From the NCBI RefSeq assembly GCF_002153605.1, contig NZ_JOPG01000007.1, positions 1 through 64,000 of the forward strand: a DNA stretch of 64,000 bases, given 5' to 3'. The notes under the pieces were generated by a model. That model was not told the DNA's origin. It did not search any database and saw nothing but the letters and a program-made list of their open reading frames with translations. The DNA is from Acetobacter malorum (lineage in GTDB: Bacteria; Pseudomonadota; Alphaproteobacteria; Acetobacterales; Acetobacteraceae). The translations under genes were made by a program, and so were the position numbers. This document shows positions 8,368-16,992 of this stretch, piece by piece. Within the stretch, counting starts at the first letter, position 1, and every line of letters starts with the position of its first letter.

Positions 8368-10314
8368 TTAGTGCAAGACCCGCGTATTGATGGTGTGGGC
8401 CAGAGCCTGCTCATCCGCAAAATCCGGCCACTCATTCCGTGCCAGCGCGGTGAGGGATGGCGTCGGCAGTTTCAGCTTGGCGGCATAGATCCACAGATAG
8501 GAGAGCGCCCGATGGACGTAATCCCGTGTTTCCGTGTTGGGGATCAGTTCCATGAACAGCAGCGGATCATCCGAGGACGAGGCCGCTTTTTCCCACCGGG
8601 CCAGCGCCGTAGGGCCGGCATTATAACTGGCCAGCAGCCGGATCATGTCGCCACCGCGCAGAGGGGTGTGGGCGTTATGGCGTGTCAGGTCGGCCAGATA
8701 CTGCACATAACGCTGCCCGATTTCCAGATTCAGGCTGGGGTCATGTAAGGCGCTTGTCGCGTTTTCAAACCGGTGGTTCAGCGTATTGGGCGGGCTTGTC
8801 ACAAAATCAGCCGTCAGCGGGCGGATCTGCATCAGGCCATGCGCCCCGGCACCGGAGACGGCCTGGGGGTCAAAGTTCGATTCCAGCCGGGTCAGCGCAT
8901 AAACAAGCGCCGGGTCCATGATGAAGCCGTGGCGTGGCTTGAGCAGGGGCAGGGGCAGATTTTGCTGCTCCGGCCCCTGTGCGGAGGTATGGGCCTGAAG
9001 GGCATCGGACATCTCGGCAGAGAGGTCATGCAGGCCTGCGGCATCCGCCACCAGCTGGAAGGAGCGGGCAAGGGTCACATCATGCAGGTCCGGCCAGGCC
9101 CGGCGGATCGTGTTTTCGGCCCGTTCCTGTTCTCCCACCTGTAGCAACGCAAACACACGCCGCCCGATATCGGTTGCCCCCACAGCTTCGATATCAATTT
9201 CCGTCAGAACCTGTGCCGAGGGCGCTTTGCCTGAGGGTTCCAGCGGGGAGAAGCTGACTTTCCGCACATGGTCGTGCTCATGCTCATGACTGCCGCTCAC
9301 ATGGTGCAGAATGCGGGTGGCCAGAAGTCCGTAGAAGGTTGTTGGAAAGGCTTCCGCATGCTGGAGCCAGGTATGGCGGGCATGGTCCTGCCCCAGCTTT
9401 TCATGCGCACGGGCGGCCCAGAAGGCGCAGGCGGCACGCATTTCCGGCGTGGCGGTTGCGGCATGAGAGGCTTTTTCAAAGAAAGGCGCGGCCTGCTCAT
9501 ACTCCCCCTGCTGCCACAGGGCCAGTCCGGCCACATAGCCCGCCAGAGCATTTTTGTTCCGGGAGCCTTCCACTGCGGTCTGGCTGATCTCCAGCGCCAC
9601 ATCCGTTTCCCCGGCATTCAGCATGGCCTGAGCGGTTTCTGCCTGAAGCTGGGCGGCGTAGGCGGGCGTCATGCCCGGTGTCGCGGTAATCAGATGCAGG
9701 GCGCTGTGCACGCCCTTCAGGCCCCAACCGGTGCGTTCGCGCAAGGTGCGGTCCAGCAGCGGGTTACGGGTAAAGTCCAGCGTCAGCGGGTCAGCAGGGA
9801 TGCTGGTATGGTCCGGCGCCAGGTGAGTGGAGACCGGCACGGGGGGCAGCGGCCCTCCATGCTGGGGCAGGGCTGCCAGACGGGCCCAGATAGCGGCTGC
9901 GTCGGCGTAGGAGACATATTTCTTCAGCCAGTCCCGCAGTTCCGTCGCACCCGGATGGTAGGAGGGGTTCAGATAGCGGTCAGCTTCAATATCGCCCAGC
10001 AGGGTGGCGTCTGTAAGCCGGGTTGTGCTGGTGATGGCTTCGGCAAAGGCCCCCTGTCTCTGGAGGCGGAAGATAGATTTGATCTGGGTGCTGACTTCCG
10101 GGGAGAGCGGCTTTGGCAGGGGAATGTCATCCCCCTCCGGAAACGCCTGTCGTGGCATGACCATCGCAAGCTCTTCGCTGTGCGTGTCCTGCCCCGTCCC
10201 GGGGAGCTTGGCATAGGCTCTCGTCGCTACGACGGAAGCACCGGCCAAAAGGGCGGCTCCGGCCATGAAGGCCTTTGCCGCGATTTGATGAGGGATCTGT
10301 CCTATCGCTCGCAT
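8368..10314 (-). CDS. Periplasmic lytic murein transglycosylase (Slt family)
   Basis: The protein is 648 residues. A signal peptide ends near residue 35 (TRAYA|KLP). A long helical-repeat region (about 130-430) resembles the Slt70 superhelical U-domain. The C-terminal catalytic domain carries ALTRLESNFDP (catalytic Glu near residue 477), GAHGLMQIRP and LLASYNAGP, the standard lytic transglycosylase motifs. It cleaves peptidoglycan glycan strands with formation of 1,6-anhydromuramic acid. It is convergent with the metallopeptidase gene (17 bp apart). A His-rich stretch S-H-E-H-E-H-D-H near residue 342 is unusual and may bind metal. Confidence 0.92.
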   Translation of the reverse strand: MRAIGQIPHQIAAKAFMAGAALLAGASVVATRAYAKLPGTGQDTHSEELAMVMPRQAFPEGDDIPLPKPLSPEVSTQIKSIFRLQRQGAFAEAITSTTRLTDATLLGDIEADRYLNPSYHPGATELRDWLKKYVSYADAAAIWARLAALPQHGGPLPPVPVSTHLAPDHTSIPADPLTLDFTRNPLLDRTLRERTGWGLKGVHSALHLITATPGMTPAYAAQLQAETAQAMLNAGETDVALEISQTAVEGSRNKNALAGYVAGLALWQQGEYEQAAPFFEKASHAATATPEMRAACAFWAARAHEKLGQDHARHTWLQHAEAFPTTFYGLLATRILHHVSGSHEHEHDHVRKVSFSPLEPSGKAPSAQVLTEIDIEAVGATDIGRRVFALLQVGEQERAENTIRRAWPDLHDVTLARSFQLVADAAGLHDLSAEMSDALQAHTSAQGPEQQNLPLPLLKPRHGFIMDPALVYALTRLESNFDPQAVSGAGAHGLMQIRPLTADFVTSPPNTLNHRFENATSALHDPSLNLEIGQRYVQYLADLTRHNAHTPLRGGDMIRLLASYNAGPTALARWEKAASSSDDPLLFMELIPNTETRDYVHRALSYLWIYAAKLKLPTPSLTALARNEWPDFADEQALAHTINTRVLH

Positions 10315-10524
10315 GGCTGGCGGGGTCTATGAGGTTCTGCGCCAAAAAGCAAGTTTACTCTCTGTAAGCACTCAGAAAGTGTGTGTCAGAAAACGGGAAA
10401 ACGCTGCTGTGAATAGCTGGCGAATAGGGGAGGAACTACTTGTGATCCATAAGGAAATTACCGCCTGAATAGAGTCGGCTTTATTATTGAGACTTCAGGA
10501 TGTTCCTCTGGCTCGGGCGTGGAT

Positions 10525-11406
10525 TCAGCCGTTGTCCCGTAGCGTTTGTGCAACAAGCATCAGGTCCTGCCAGATTTCCTTGCGGGCTGTGGCGCTGGCC
10601 CGGAGCTGGAGCGGGTGACGCATAACAAGAGTGGGGAGTGGCGAGGCCAGACCGGGTATGGCTGCAGGCCCCCAGCTTCTGCGGGGGAGGGGCGTTTTGG
10701 CATCCAGCAGCATCCGGGCCGGAAGCCTGCCACACAGCAGCAAACGCTGGGGGGCAAACAGGGCAATGGCGCGTTCCAGAAAGGGGCGACACAGCTTGAG
10801 TTCAGCCTCTGTGGGCGCGCGCCCCCCCGGTGGCCGCCACGGGAGAGCCGTGGCCAGCAGCAGGGTCTGGCGGTCCAGTCCCAGCGGGGTCAGCATGCGG
10901 GCCAGCAGGTCCCCACACAGCCCGGAGAAGACTGCTCCGCTCCGGTCTTCATCCGCATCCGGTGCCTCACCGATGATCATCAGCGGCGCGTGAAGGGGGC
11001 CTGTGGGGAAGAGGGTGTGCATGGCAGTTGTGCGCAAAGCACATGCGGAAAAGCCATCAACAGCTGTGCGCAATGCCTCCGGCGTGCTGGCCGCCGCAGC
11101 CAGAGTCCGCGCCTGTGCCAGCGTTTGCGCCAGCAGAGCCGGGCCACTTTGCGCCGCCGAATTCAGAGGGCGGGCGCTCTCTCCGGAAGGCGGGGGAGTC
11201 TGGCCAGAAAAAGAAGGGGCAGGCGGCGCAGCGCGGCTCTGAGTGCTCGTCAGGCGGCCATCCGGTGCGCGCCGCATCGCGGGGTCCTCACCGGGGAAAC
11301 GCATTTTCCCCAACCGGGCAAGGCGCTGGTCTACCGGGGAGTCGCCCACCACGGTATCCACCCCCCATTCCCCATACAGGCGCAGAAGAGACAGAGCGGC
11401 GTCCAT
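10525..11406 (-). CDS. Uracil-DNA glycosylase superfamily protein (family 4/5-like)
   Basis: The protein is 293 residues. The core begins near residue 120: GEAPDADEDRSGAVFSG is the uracil-pocket motif, followed by LPWRPPGGRAPTEAE and L-L-L-C-G-R-L-P-A. These are the landmarks of family 4 uracil-DNA glycosylases. Of the four Cys that usually hold a 4Fe-4S cluster, only two are evident (one before the core in SACALRTTA, one in ELKLC); the NxxKC Cys is replaced in TALPWRPP. I recall this change in other alphaproteobacterial homologues, so it is probably lineage-wide. The N-terminal 110 residues are Pro/Ala-rich and poorly conserved in appearance. Confidence 0.82.
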   Translation of the reverse strand: MDAALSLLRLYGEWGVDTVVGDSPVDQRLARLGKMRFPGEDPAMRRAPDGRLTSTQSRAAPPAPSFSGQTPPPSGESARPLNSAAQSGPALLAQTLAQARTLAAAASTPEALRTAVDGFSACALRTTAMHTLFPTGPLHAPLMIIGEAPDADEDRSGAVFSGLCGDLLARMLTPLGLDRQTLLLATALPWRPPGGRAPTEAELKLCRPFLERAIALFAPQRLLLCGRLPARMLLDAKTPLPRRSWGPAAIPGLASPLPTLVMRHPLQLRASATARKEIWQDLMLVAQTLRDNG

Positions 11407-11564
11407 CAGATAAACTGCCAGAAAACTGAGGGGCCGGTTTGGCGGTTGGCTGCGGGCAGGGTAGAGAAGTATCCGCCGTTCATGTCATGTCTCCCCAGTC
11501 TTTGACGGAACGGGGCGTATCCAATGGCCTGTTAGGGCCTCTGCCGCTCCTGGATAGGGTCATT

Positions 11565-13433
11565 ATGCTGTTTTGTCGCCTTCTGCCTACGGTTTTCCTG
11601 CTGCTATCGGCTTCGGTTCTGACTCCCTGCGCGTCTGCCGCTGCTCCTACAGGGGCAGAAACCAGCCAGACAGCCCCACCGGATAAAGCACCGGCTACTC
11701 CGCTTCAGACAAAAAATGACCCCTCACCGGCGGCCTTTCATATCGATTCGGGTGCCTTCCTGACCGCCGTGGTTGCCACGCATCAGGGGGATGATCTGGA
11801 CGCAGCCCGTGCTTTTCGGGCTGCTGCGGCGGCAGACCCTACCAATCAGGACCTTCTGAAACAGGCCTTTATCCGCAGCGTGCTGGCCGGGGACCCGGAG
11901 GCCGTGCCGCTGGCCCGCCGGACCGCCAGACTGCCGGAGGGGCAGAGCATCATCTCCTCGCTGGTGCTGGGGAACGACGCCACAACACGGGCTGACTGGA
12001 CGGAAGCAGCTCGTTTCTATCAGCAGGCCGGGGCTGACCCCATGGCGCATCTCATCATGCCCTTGCTTCAGGCATGGTGTCAGCAGGCTCAGAACCATGC
12101 GGATGAGGCCATTGCGTCCCTGACCCATATTCAGGGTTCTGTGCTGGTGCCGTTCTATACGCTGCACGCGGCGATGATCGCGCAGACGGCGGGCCAGACC
12201 GCACGTGCGGGAGACCTGTTTGCGCAGGCCGCCAAAATGATGCCGGGCTATGACCTTCTGCTCACGCGGTCTCAGGCCGCATGGCTCTGGTCTCAGGGGC
12301 AGCAGGACAAAGCGCGCTCCCTCATGCGGGGCATGATTCAGGCAGACCCGGTGCTGGCGCTGGCCGGGGCGCAGTTGCAGGCCACCATCAGTCATTTTCC
12401 CGTCACGTCCGCGCAGAGCGGTATTGCCCGCGCGTATGTGCTGACGGCGTTTCTCCTGCGTCAGCAGGGCCGCCAGCAGGGGCGGAGCCAGCATCCCGGC
12501 CCGACGGATCATCAGTTTGATGAAGCCTCTCGCCTGATGCTCGGTTTTGCGCTGGGGCTGGACCCGCATCTGGCGGAGGCCCGGCTGATGCTGGCGGAAA
12601 TTCAGGATGATGAAGGCCACCAGACTGCCGCGCGTGAGACGCTGCTACGTATCCCGCAAACAGACCCGCTCTATCCCGTCGCCGCCTTCCGTCTGGCGCT
12701 GGTGGATGGCTCTACCGGACATCTGGATGAAGCACGTACAATCCTGACGCGCCTTGCGCACGATACAGGAGGGCAGGCGCTGGCCGTGCGGGCGCTGGGC
12801 AATGCCCTGTCTGCTCAGAAGGACTGGAAAGGGGCTATTGCAGCCTATAATCAGGCTGTCACACAGGCGACAGCCAGCAAGACGATGGACTGGTCTCTCC
12901 TGTTCCTGCGCGCCGTGGCGTATCACGAATCAGGCGACTGGCCCCGCGCGAAAGCGGACCTGCAACAGGCGCTGAAACTGGCCCCGGATGAACCGCTGCT
13001 GCTCAATTTCCTCGGTTACTCCATGGCGGAGCGCAAAGAGAATCTGGCTGAGGCCGAAACTCTGCTGAGCAGGGCGGTTGATCTGGACCCGCAGGACGCC
13101 GCCATTCGGGATAGTCTGGGATGGATCAAGGTGGAGCGGGGGGACCTGGCAGGCGGCACTGTTTTGCTGGAACACGCGGCCGAGCAGACGCCGGAAGATC
13201 CGGAAGTGAATTATCATCTGGGGGAAGCTTACTGGCGCGCCGGCCGACAGAGTGAGGCAGTGGACCAGTGGAACGTCGCCCTTGGTCTGCATCCTGAACC
13301 AACGGATGAAGCCCTGATCCGAGCCGCACTGGCGCGCGCCTCAGCATCCGGAATCAATAAAGCCACACAGCAGCAGAGTGCCCCTCCGGCTGAGAGCGGC
13401 CCTGCCAAAAGCGGAGGAAATCACACGCCGTGA
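11565..13433 (+). CDS. Exported tetratricopeptide-repeat protein
   Basis: The protein is about 622 residues. The start at 11565 is preferred because a signal peptide (MLFCRLLPTVFLLLSASVL, cleaved near ASA|AAP) follows at once; an in-frame upstream start at 11439 would bury it. Tetratricopeptide repeats are spread through the protein, clearest near the C-terminus (A-L-K-L-A-P-D-E-P-L-L-L-N-F-L-G-Y, then DLDPQDAAIRDSLGW and DPEVNYHLGEAYWRAG). The C-terminal tail is Ser/Ala/Gly-rich. Such proteins are scaffolds for periplasmic or outer-membrane complexes; the partner is unknown. Its stop overlaps the ispE start (GTGA). Confidence 0.85.
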   Translation: MLFCRLLPTVFLLLSASVLTPCASAAAPTGAETSQTAPPDKAPATPLQTKNDPSPAAFHIDSGAFLTAVVATHQGDDLDAARAFRAAAAADPTNQDLLKQAFIRSVLAGDPEAVPLARRTARLPEGQSIISSLVLGNDATTRADWTEAARFYQQAGADPMAHLIMPLLQAWCQQAQNHADEAIASLTHIQGSVLVPFYTLHAAMIAQTAGQTARAGDLFAQAAKMMPGYDLLLTRSQAAWLWSQGQQDKARSLMRGMIQADPVLALAGAQLQATISHFPVTSAQSGIARAYVLTAFLLRQQGRQQGRSQHPGPTDHQFDEASRLMLGFALGLDPHLAEARLMLAEIQDDEGHQTAARETLLRIPQTDPLYPVAAFRLALVDGSTGHLDEARTILTRLAHDTGGQALAVRALGNALSAQKDWKGAIAAYNQAVTQATASKTMDWSLLFLRAVAYHESGDWPRAKADLQQALKLAPDEPLLLNFLGYSMAERKENLAEAETLLSRAVDLDPQDAAIRDSLGWIKVERGDLAGGTVLLEHAAEQTPEDPEVNYHLGEAYWRAGRQSEAVDQWNVALGLHPEPTDEALIRAALARASASGINKATQQQSAPPAESGPAKSGGNHTP

Positions 13434-14332
13434 CATCAGCCACGATGGACCCCACCACTCAAACACTGACTGAAGCCGCTCCGGCCAAGATCAACCTCTA
13501 TCTCCATGTCACAGGCAAACGGCCTGATGGTTACCATCTGCTGGACAGTCTGGTGGTGTTTGCCGGAGCGGGTGACCGCCTGCGATATGAGCCGGGGCCG
13601 GAAGCCCTGCATCTTGTACTCGCCGGGCGTTTTGGTTCGGCCCTGAGCGATGCCGCAGGCCCGGATAATCTGGTGATGAAAGCTGCTGCGGCACTGGAAG
13701 CTGTGTGCGGCCCGGAGGCTCAGGTGCGCGGTGGTCGTCTGGTGCTGGAGAAGGATCTGCCCGTCGCGTCCGGCATTGGCGGCGGTTCAGCCGATGCAGC
13801 GGCGGCACTGCGGCTGTTAAACCGCGCATGGAATGCGCAGGTCGATCACGTCACGCTGCTGCGTCTGGCGGAAAAGCTGGGTGCAGATGTGCCAGTTTGT
13901 CTGGCCAGCCAGAGTGCACGCATGGAAGGAATTGGCGAGGAGCTCAGTGCTGCTCCAGTTCTGCCTGAGTGCGGCATGGTGCTGGTGAATTGCGGTCAGG
14001 CTGTCTCGACGCCGGATGTGTTCCGCAAGCGCGATGGTGCCTTTCTGCCGCGTGCGCCGTTGCCAGCGCGCTGGACAGATGCCGCGACTATGGTGGCGGA
14101 TCTCACCCAGCTTGATAACAGTCTGGAAGCCCCGGCCTGTGTGGTGTGCCCGCCGGTTAAAACTGTTTTGTCGGCTATTGAGGCGCTCCCCGATTGCCTG
14201 CTGTCCCGCATGAGCGGGTCTGGCGCGACCTGCTTTGGTCTGTTCCCCTCCGTGCAGAGTGCGCAGGCGGCTGCGGCGCGTCTGGCGCAGGCAGAACCCG
14301 GCTGGTGGGTCTGGGGTGGCGGTCTGGTCTGA
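13430..14332 (+). CDS. ispE: 4-diphosphocytidyl-2-C-methyl-D-erythritol kinase
   Basis: The protein is about 300 residues. APAKINLYLHVTGKRPDGYH is the IspE N-terminal motif, PVASGIGGGSADAAAALR is the GHMP-kinase ATP-binding glycine loop, and RMSGSGATCFG is the third GHMP motif. It phosphorylates the 2-hydroxyl of CDP-methylerythritol in the MEP pathway, the route that dxs at the left edge starts. A GTG at 13430 overlaps the stop of the TPR gene (GTGA); an ATG at 13445 is an equally possible start. The overlap implies cotranscription with the TPR gene. Confidence 0.93.
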   Translation: MTSATMDPTTQTLTEAAPAKINLYLHVTGKRPDGYHLLDSLVVFAGAGDRLRYEPGPEALHLVLAGRFGSALSDAAGPDNLVMKAAAALEAVCGPEAQVRGGRLVLEKDLPVASGIGGGSADAAAALRLLNRAWNAQVDHVTLLRLAEKLGADVPVCLASQSARMEGIGEELSAAPVLPECGMVLVNCGQAVSTPDVFRKRDGAFLPRAPLPARWTDAATMVADLTQLDNSLEAPACVVCPPVKTVLSAIEALPDCLLSRMSGSGATCFGLFPSVQSAQAAAARLAQAEPGWWVWGGGLV

Positions 14333-14408
14333 ACCCGCGGAAGAAAAGAACCGGAAGCACTTTGGTCAGAACTCTGATAAAGTGACGTCCATAATAAAGG
14401 GGGGCCGT

Positions 14409-14804
14409 ATGTCTTCTAAAATTGACCTGACTCTCTCTGAAGACAACACCACTGTTCAGATGACTCTGCCGGGGCAGGGTGATGAACCAACGGTTGAAGT
14501 GCCACTTTCGCTGGAGGAAGTGACGAGCCTGATTACGGTGCTGGGGCGCTTGCGTCAGACCATGATGGCGGATCATGAAATCCCGCCGATTGAAGGGGCG
14601 ACTTTTACGCCTGTCACGCGCACCCGCTGGGCTGTGCAGCCTGAGGCGCGCACGGATGGGTCTTTGCTGGCGTTCCAGCACCCGGCTTATGGTCCGGTCG
14701 GGCTGGTGCTTGCGCCGCAGGATGCGGACCGTCTGGGGAAGGCTCTGCAGCTGCACGAGCAGATACGGCGTGACCAGAAGGCCAGCCGCGGCAAGCTCAA
14801 CTAA
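14409..14804 (+). CDS. Conserved hypothetical protein, 131 residues
   Basis: I do not recognise a family. The ATG at 14409 is preceded by AAAGGGGGGC and starts MSSKIDLTLS; longer in-frame readings begin inside ispE and have Arg-rich sequence unlike a real N-terminus. The protein is soluble, acidic in its first half and basic at its end (R-R-D-Q-K-A-S-R-G-K-L-N), with no signal peptide or membrane helix. It follows ispE by 76 bp. Codon use matches the neighbours, which supports its being a real gene. Confidence 0.75.
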   Translation: MSSKIDLTLSEDNTTVQMTLPGQGDEPTVEVPLSLEEVTSLITVLGRLRQTMMADHEIPPIEGATFTPVTRTRWAVQPEARTDGSLLAFQHPAYGPVGLVLAPQDADRLGKALQLHEQIRRDQKASRGKLN

Positions 14805-14816
14805 GCTGGCCTGCTC

Positions 14817-14841
14817 GGCGTGAGCCGTTCTGGCTCACGCC
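14817..14841. terminator. Strong hairpin between convergent genes, possible bidirectional terminator
   Basis: A perfect ten-base-pair stem GGCGTGAGCC / GGCTCACGCC with loop GTTCT lies between the convergent genes ending at 14804 and 14855. There is no adjoining T-run on either strand (the nearest is CCTTTT nine bases on), so termination is likely but not certain. Confidence 0.5.
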
Positions 14842-14854
14842 GGACAGAAGCCTT

Positions 14855-15679
14855 TTAACGTGGTGTCAGGGTGCTCTGCGACGGATGTGTGCCGGTCGCA
14901 CTCTCATCAGCTTCAGCAGGCTGACGGCGGAATACAACGGTTGGCTTGTCCTGCGCATCGACCAGTGCCAGCACATCGCCCGTCGGAGCCAGATGCCAGC
15001 CGCGCGTCGCTTCCATATTTTTCAGAAAAAGCTGCTCTGTCGCCATGGCTGGAGGCGGGCACGCCATGCGTGTTGTCATCATCGGGCCGAAAGTGATGTT
15101 TGCGCCATCGAGTGTGGCCTTGCCGTGTACCCGGTTGCAGCCGCTAAAGCCGGATACCGTGCCGTCTTCTGCAATGCTTACCATCGGCGGTTTGCCGCTT
15201 TCCGTCACCGGGGCATCGCCCAGCCGTTCGGCTTTCCACGTGCCAGTGGGGCTGGCGGTAGTGCTGGCAGAGGCCCGGCTGAGAACCAGCATGATGTCAG
15301 ACGTGTTTCCTTTCGGCACCGGCGTCTGCGTGGTGGTGACAAACCACGGTCGGCCTTCCACAAAAATAGTGGCGTCGAGTGCGTAGCTGTGGCCAGCTTT
15401 CAGCAAGGCGCGGTTAAACTTCAATGTGAAGGGAATAGGCACTTGCCGCGTGGCACGCAGGGATGTTCTGGCCAGAACGGGGGCTTTAGCATCCGCTAAG
15501 GAAATATCCAGCAGGCGAACTTCCACAACCGACGGCGGGAGGGCCATCCGTTCCCGATACGTCACGCTGCCCCGCAGGGTGGTGGTGGCAGCCTGAGCGG
15601 ACAGTGGGGAGAGAACGGCAGCACTCACGCCGCAAACAGTCGCCACGAGCAGGGAGCGACGCAGAAAAGACGGGATCAC
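14855..15679 (-). CDS. Exported YbaY-like plus META-domain envelope protein
   Basis: The protein is 274 residues. A signal peptide ends near residue 30 (LSAQA|ATT). Residues about 32-125 fit the YbaY/YscW-like beta domain (L-R-G-S-V-T-Y-R-E-R-M-A-L-P-P, then valine-rich strands). Residues about 145-255 are a META/HslJ domain: GTVSGFSGCNRVHGKA, then F-G-P-M-M-T-T-R-M-A-C-P-P. The two Cys in the META part (SGCN and MACP) are the usual conserved pair. HslJ-type proteins are linked to stress or antibiotic tolerance; the exact role is unknown. Located in the periplasm or outer envelope. Confidence 0.85.
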   Translation of the reverse strand: MIPSFLRRSLLVATVCGVSAAVLSPLSAQAATTTLRGSVTYRERMALPPSVVEVRLLDISLADAKAPVLARTSLRATRQVPIPFTLKFNRALLKAGHSYALDATIFVEGRPWFVTTTQTPVPKGNTSDIMLVLSRASASTTASPTGTWKAERLGDAPVTESGKPPMVSIAEDGTVSGFSGCNRVHGKATLDGANITFGPMMTTRMACPPPAMATEQLFLKNMEATRGWHLAPTGDVLALVDAQDKPTVVFRRQPAEADESATGTHPSQSTLTPR

Positions 15680-15873
15680 GCGAGGGAACCTCCGGTTTTA
15701 AAGCGAGCCTCACCCCAAAAAAGAGGGAAAAGCCAGCAAAGAGTCATGCGGAAGCCAGCCTGCGGTCCCCGTGCTGATTGTCAGCGGGTTTTCCGAAAGC
15801 TGGTCTGCATCGTGTTGATAAGGATTGTCCCGCATTTTGTGGCACCAGCATGGCTGGCGCAACAAAGCGCTCC

Positions 15874-16884
15874 TTAACGGCGGCCGTTACGGATGTGGGT
15901 GATCAGGCCCGTGAGCCCCGCAGCCAGTGCCGCGCCAAACAGGCCTGCCCGTACGCTGGAGGTCACAAAAAAGGAGAGGGGGCTGTCCACGCGTCGGGCT
16001 TTTTCATCAAACGCACCATGCGCGGCAAATGCGCCGGGAGCGGATTTGAACAGGTCATCCGCAGCGGTGCTGTCGGCGCAGGTTTTTTCCAGCTGGGCTT
16101 TGTAGCCATGCTCAGCCATGCGGGCTTCCCGGCAGCCCGGACCCAGAATGCGCCAGATGGCAGCCAGCGTGGTGCTGGGGCCAATGGAGATGGAGCGGCT
16201 GGTCGTAAAGGCTGCCCGGCAAATGGCTTCTGCCGCCACTTCCGGCTCATAAACCGGGCCAACGGGCTTCAGGCGCTTGCCCGTCAGGTTGCGGGTCCAG
16301 CCATAGCGGGGCGTGTTGATGGCGGGCAGATCCACCATAACAACCCGAATCCGGTCCGCATCATGCAGCAGCTCCGGGCGCAGGCTTTCACAAAAACCAC
16401 GCAGGGCGGAGCGAGCGCCGTTTTCAGCCGCCTGCAAAGGCAGGCCACGCAGAGAAGGCGCCAGATCCAGATTGATAATGGCCCCATGCCCACGGCGACG
16501 CATGTGCTTTAAAGCCGCCAGTGTGCCGTTCACGCTCCCCAGATAAGTGACTTCCGTCGCGCGCTGAATGTCCCTGGCGGACAGCACGGCAACCTGCCCA
16601 ACTACCGTTGCCCCGGCGCAGTTGGCCCAGACGGTAATGGGGCCAAGCTCAGCTTCAATCTGAATAGCGGCCTGCTCAACTGCGTCGGCGTCCGCCACAT
16701 CTACCGGGATTACCAGCGTGCGGATGGAATGGGCGGCCAGTTCCTGCGCTGCGTCTTTCAGCCGGTCTTCATTCCGGCCCAGCAGGGCGATGTCAAAGCC
16801 TGCACGGCCCAGCGCACGGGCGGCAGCCCGGCCAATGCCTGCTCCGGCACCGGTAATGACAGCGATCTGCGTTGGCATGCTCAT
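15874..16884 (-). CDS. SDR-fold protein lacking the catalytic triad, with C-terminal extension
   Basis: The protein is 336 residues. The NAD(P)-binding Rossmann motif is intact (TGAGAGIG at 11-18; N-C-A-G at 88-91). Compared with the homologous SDR group that I recall (pattern N-V-G-S...I-P-L-Q-x-A-Y-C-A-S-K-H-A-x-R-G-F), the catalytic Ser is Leu141, the Tyr is Glu154 and the Lys is Arg158. The surrounding residues (LPLQAAENGARSALRGF) align without gaps. It therefore probably cannot carry out the usual SDR reaction. The last 100 residues form an extension ending in a hydrophobic helix (S-V-R-A-G-L-F-G-A-A-L-A-A-G-L), perhaps membrane-bound. It is not near an obvious partner. Confidence 0.82.
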   Translation of the reverse strand: MSMPTQIAVITGAGAGIGRAAARALGRAGFDIALLGRNEDRLKDAAQELAAHSIRTLVIPVDVADADAVEQAAIQIEAELGPITVWANCAGATVVGQVAVLSARDIQRATEVTYLGSVNGTLAALKHMRRRGHGAIINLDLAPSLRGLPLQAAENGARSALRGFCESLRPELLHDADRIRVVMVDLPAINTPRYGWTRNLTGKRLKPVGPVYEPEVAAEAICRAAFTTSRSISIGPSTTLAAIWRILGPGCREARMAEHGYKAQLEKTCADSTAADDLFKSAPGAFAAHGAFDEKARRVDSPLSFFVTSSVRAGLFGAALAAGLTGLITHIRNGRR

Positions 16885-16992
16885 CGTCTCCCTGCATTCA
16901 GTCTGTAGAGTGTGTTCTTTATGCTGTCTTGCGCCGGAACCGCCTGCCCTGCAAGGCAGGGGACAGCGCGGCAGCCGTGCAGAGATCTGGCG

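Noticed and set aside
9268-10332. Plus-strand reading of 354 codons opposite the lytic transglycosylase
   Set aside because: Antisense shadow of a confident Slt-type gene; Gly/Arg-rich with no recognisable domain.
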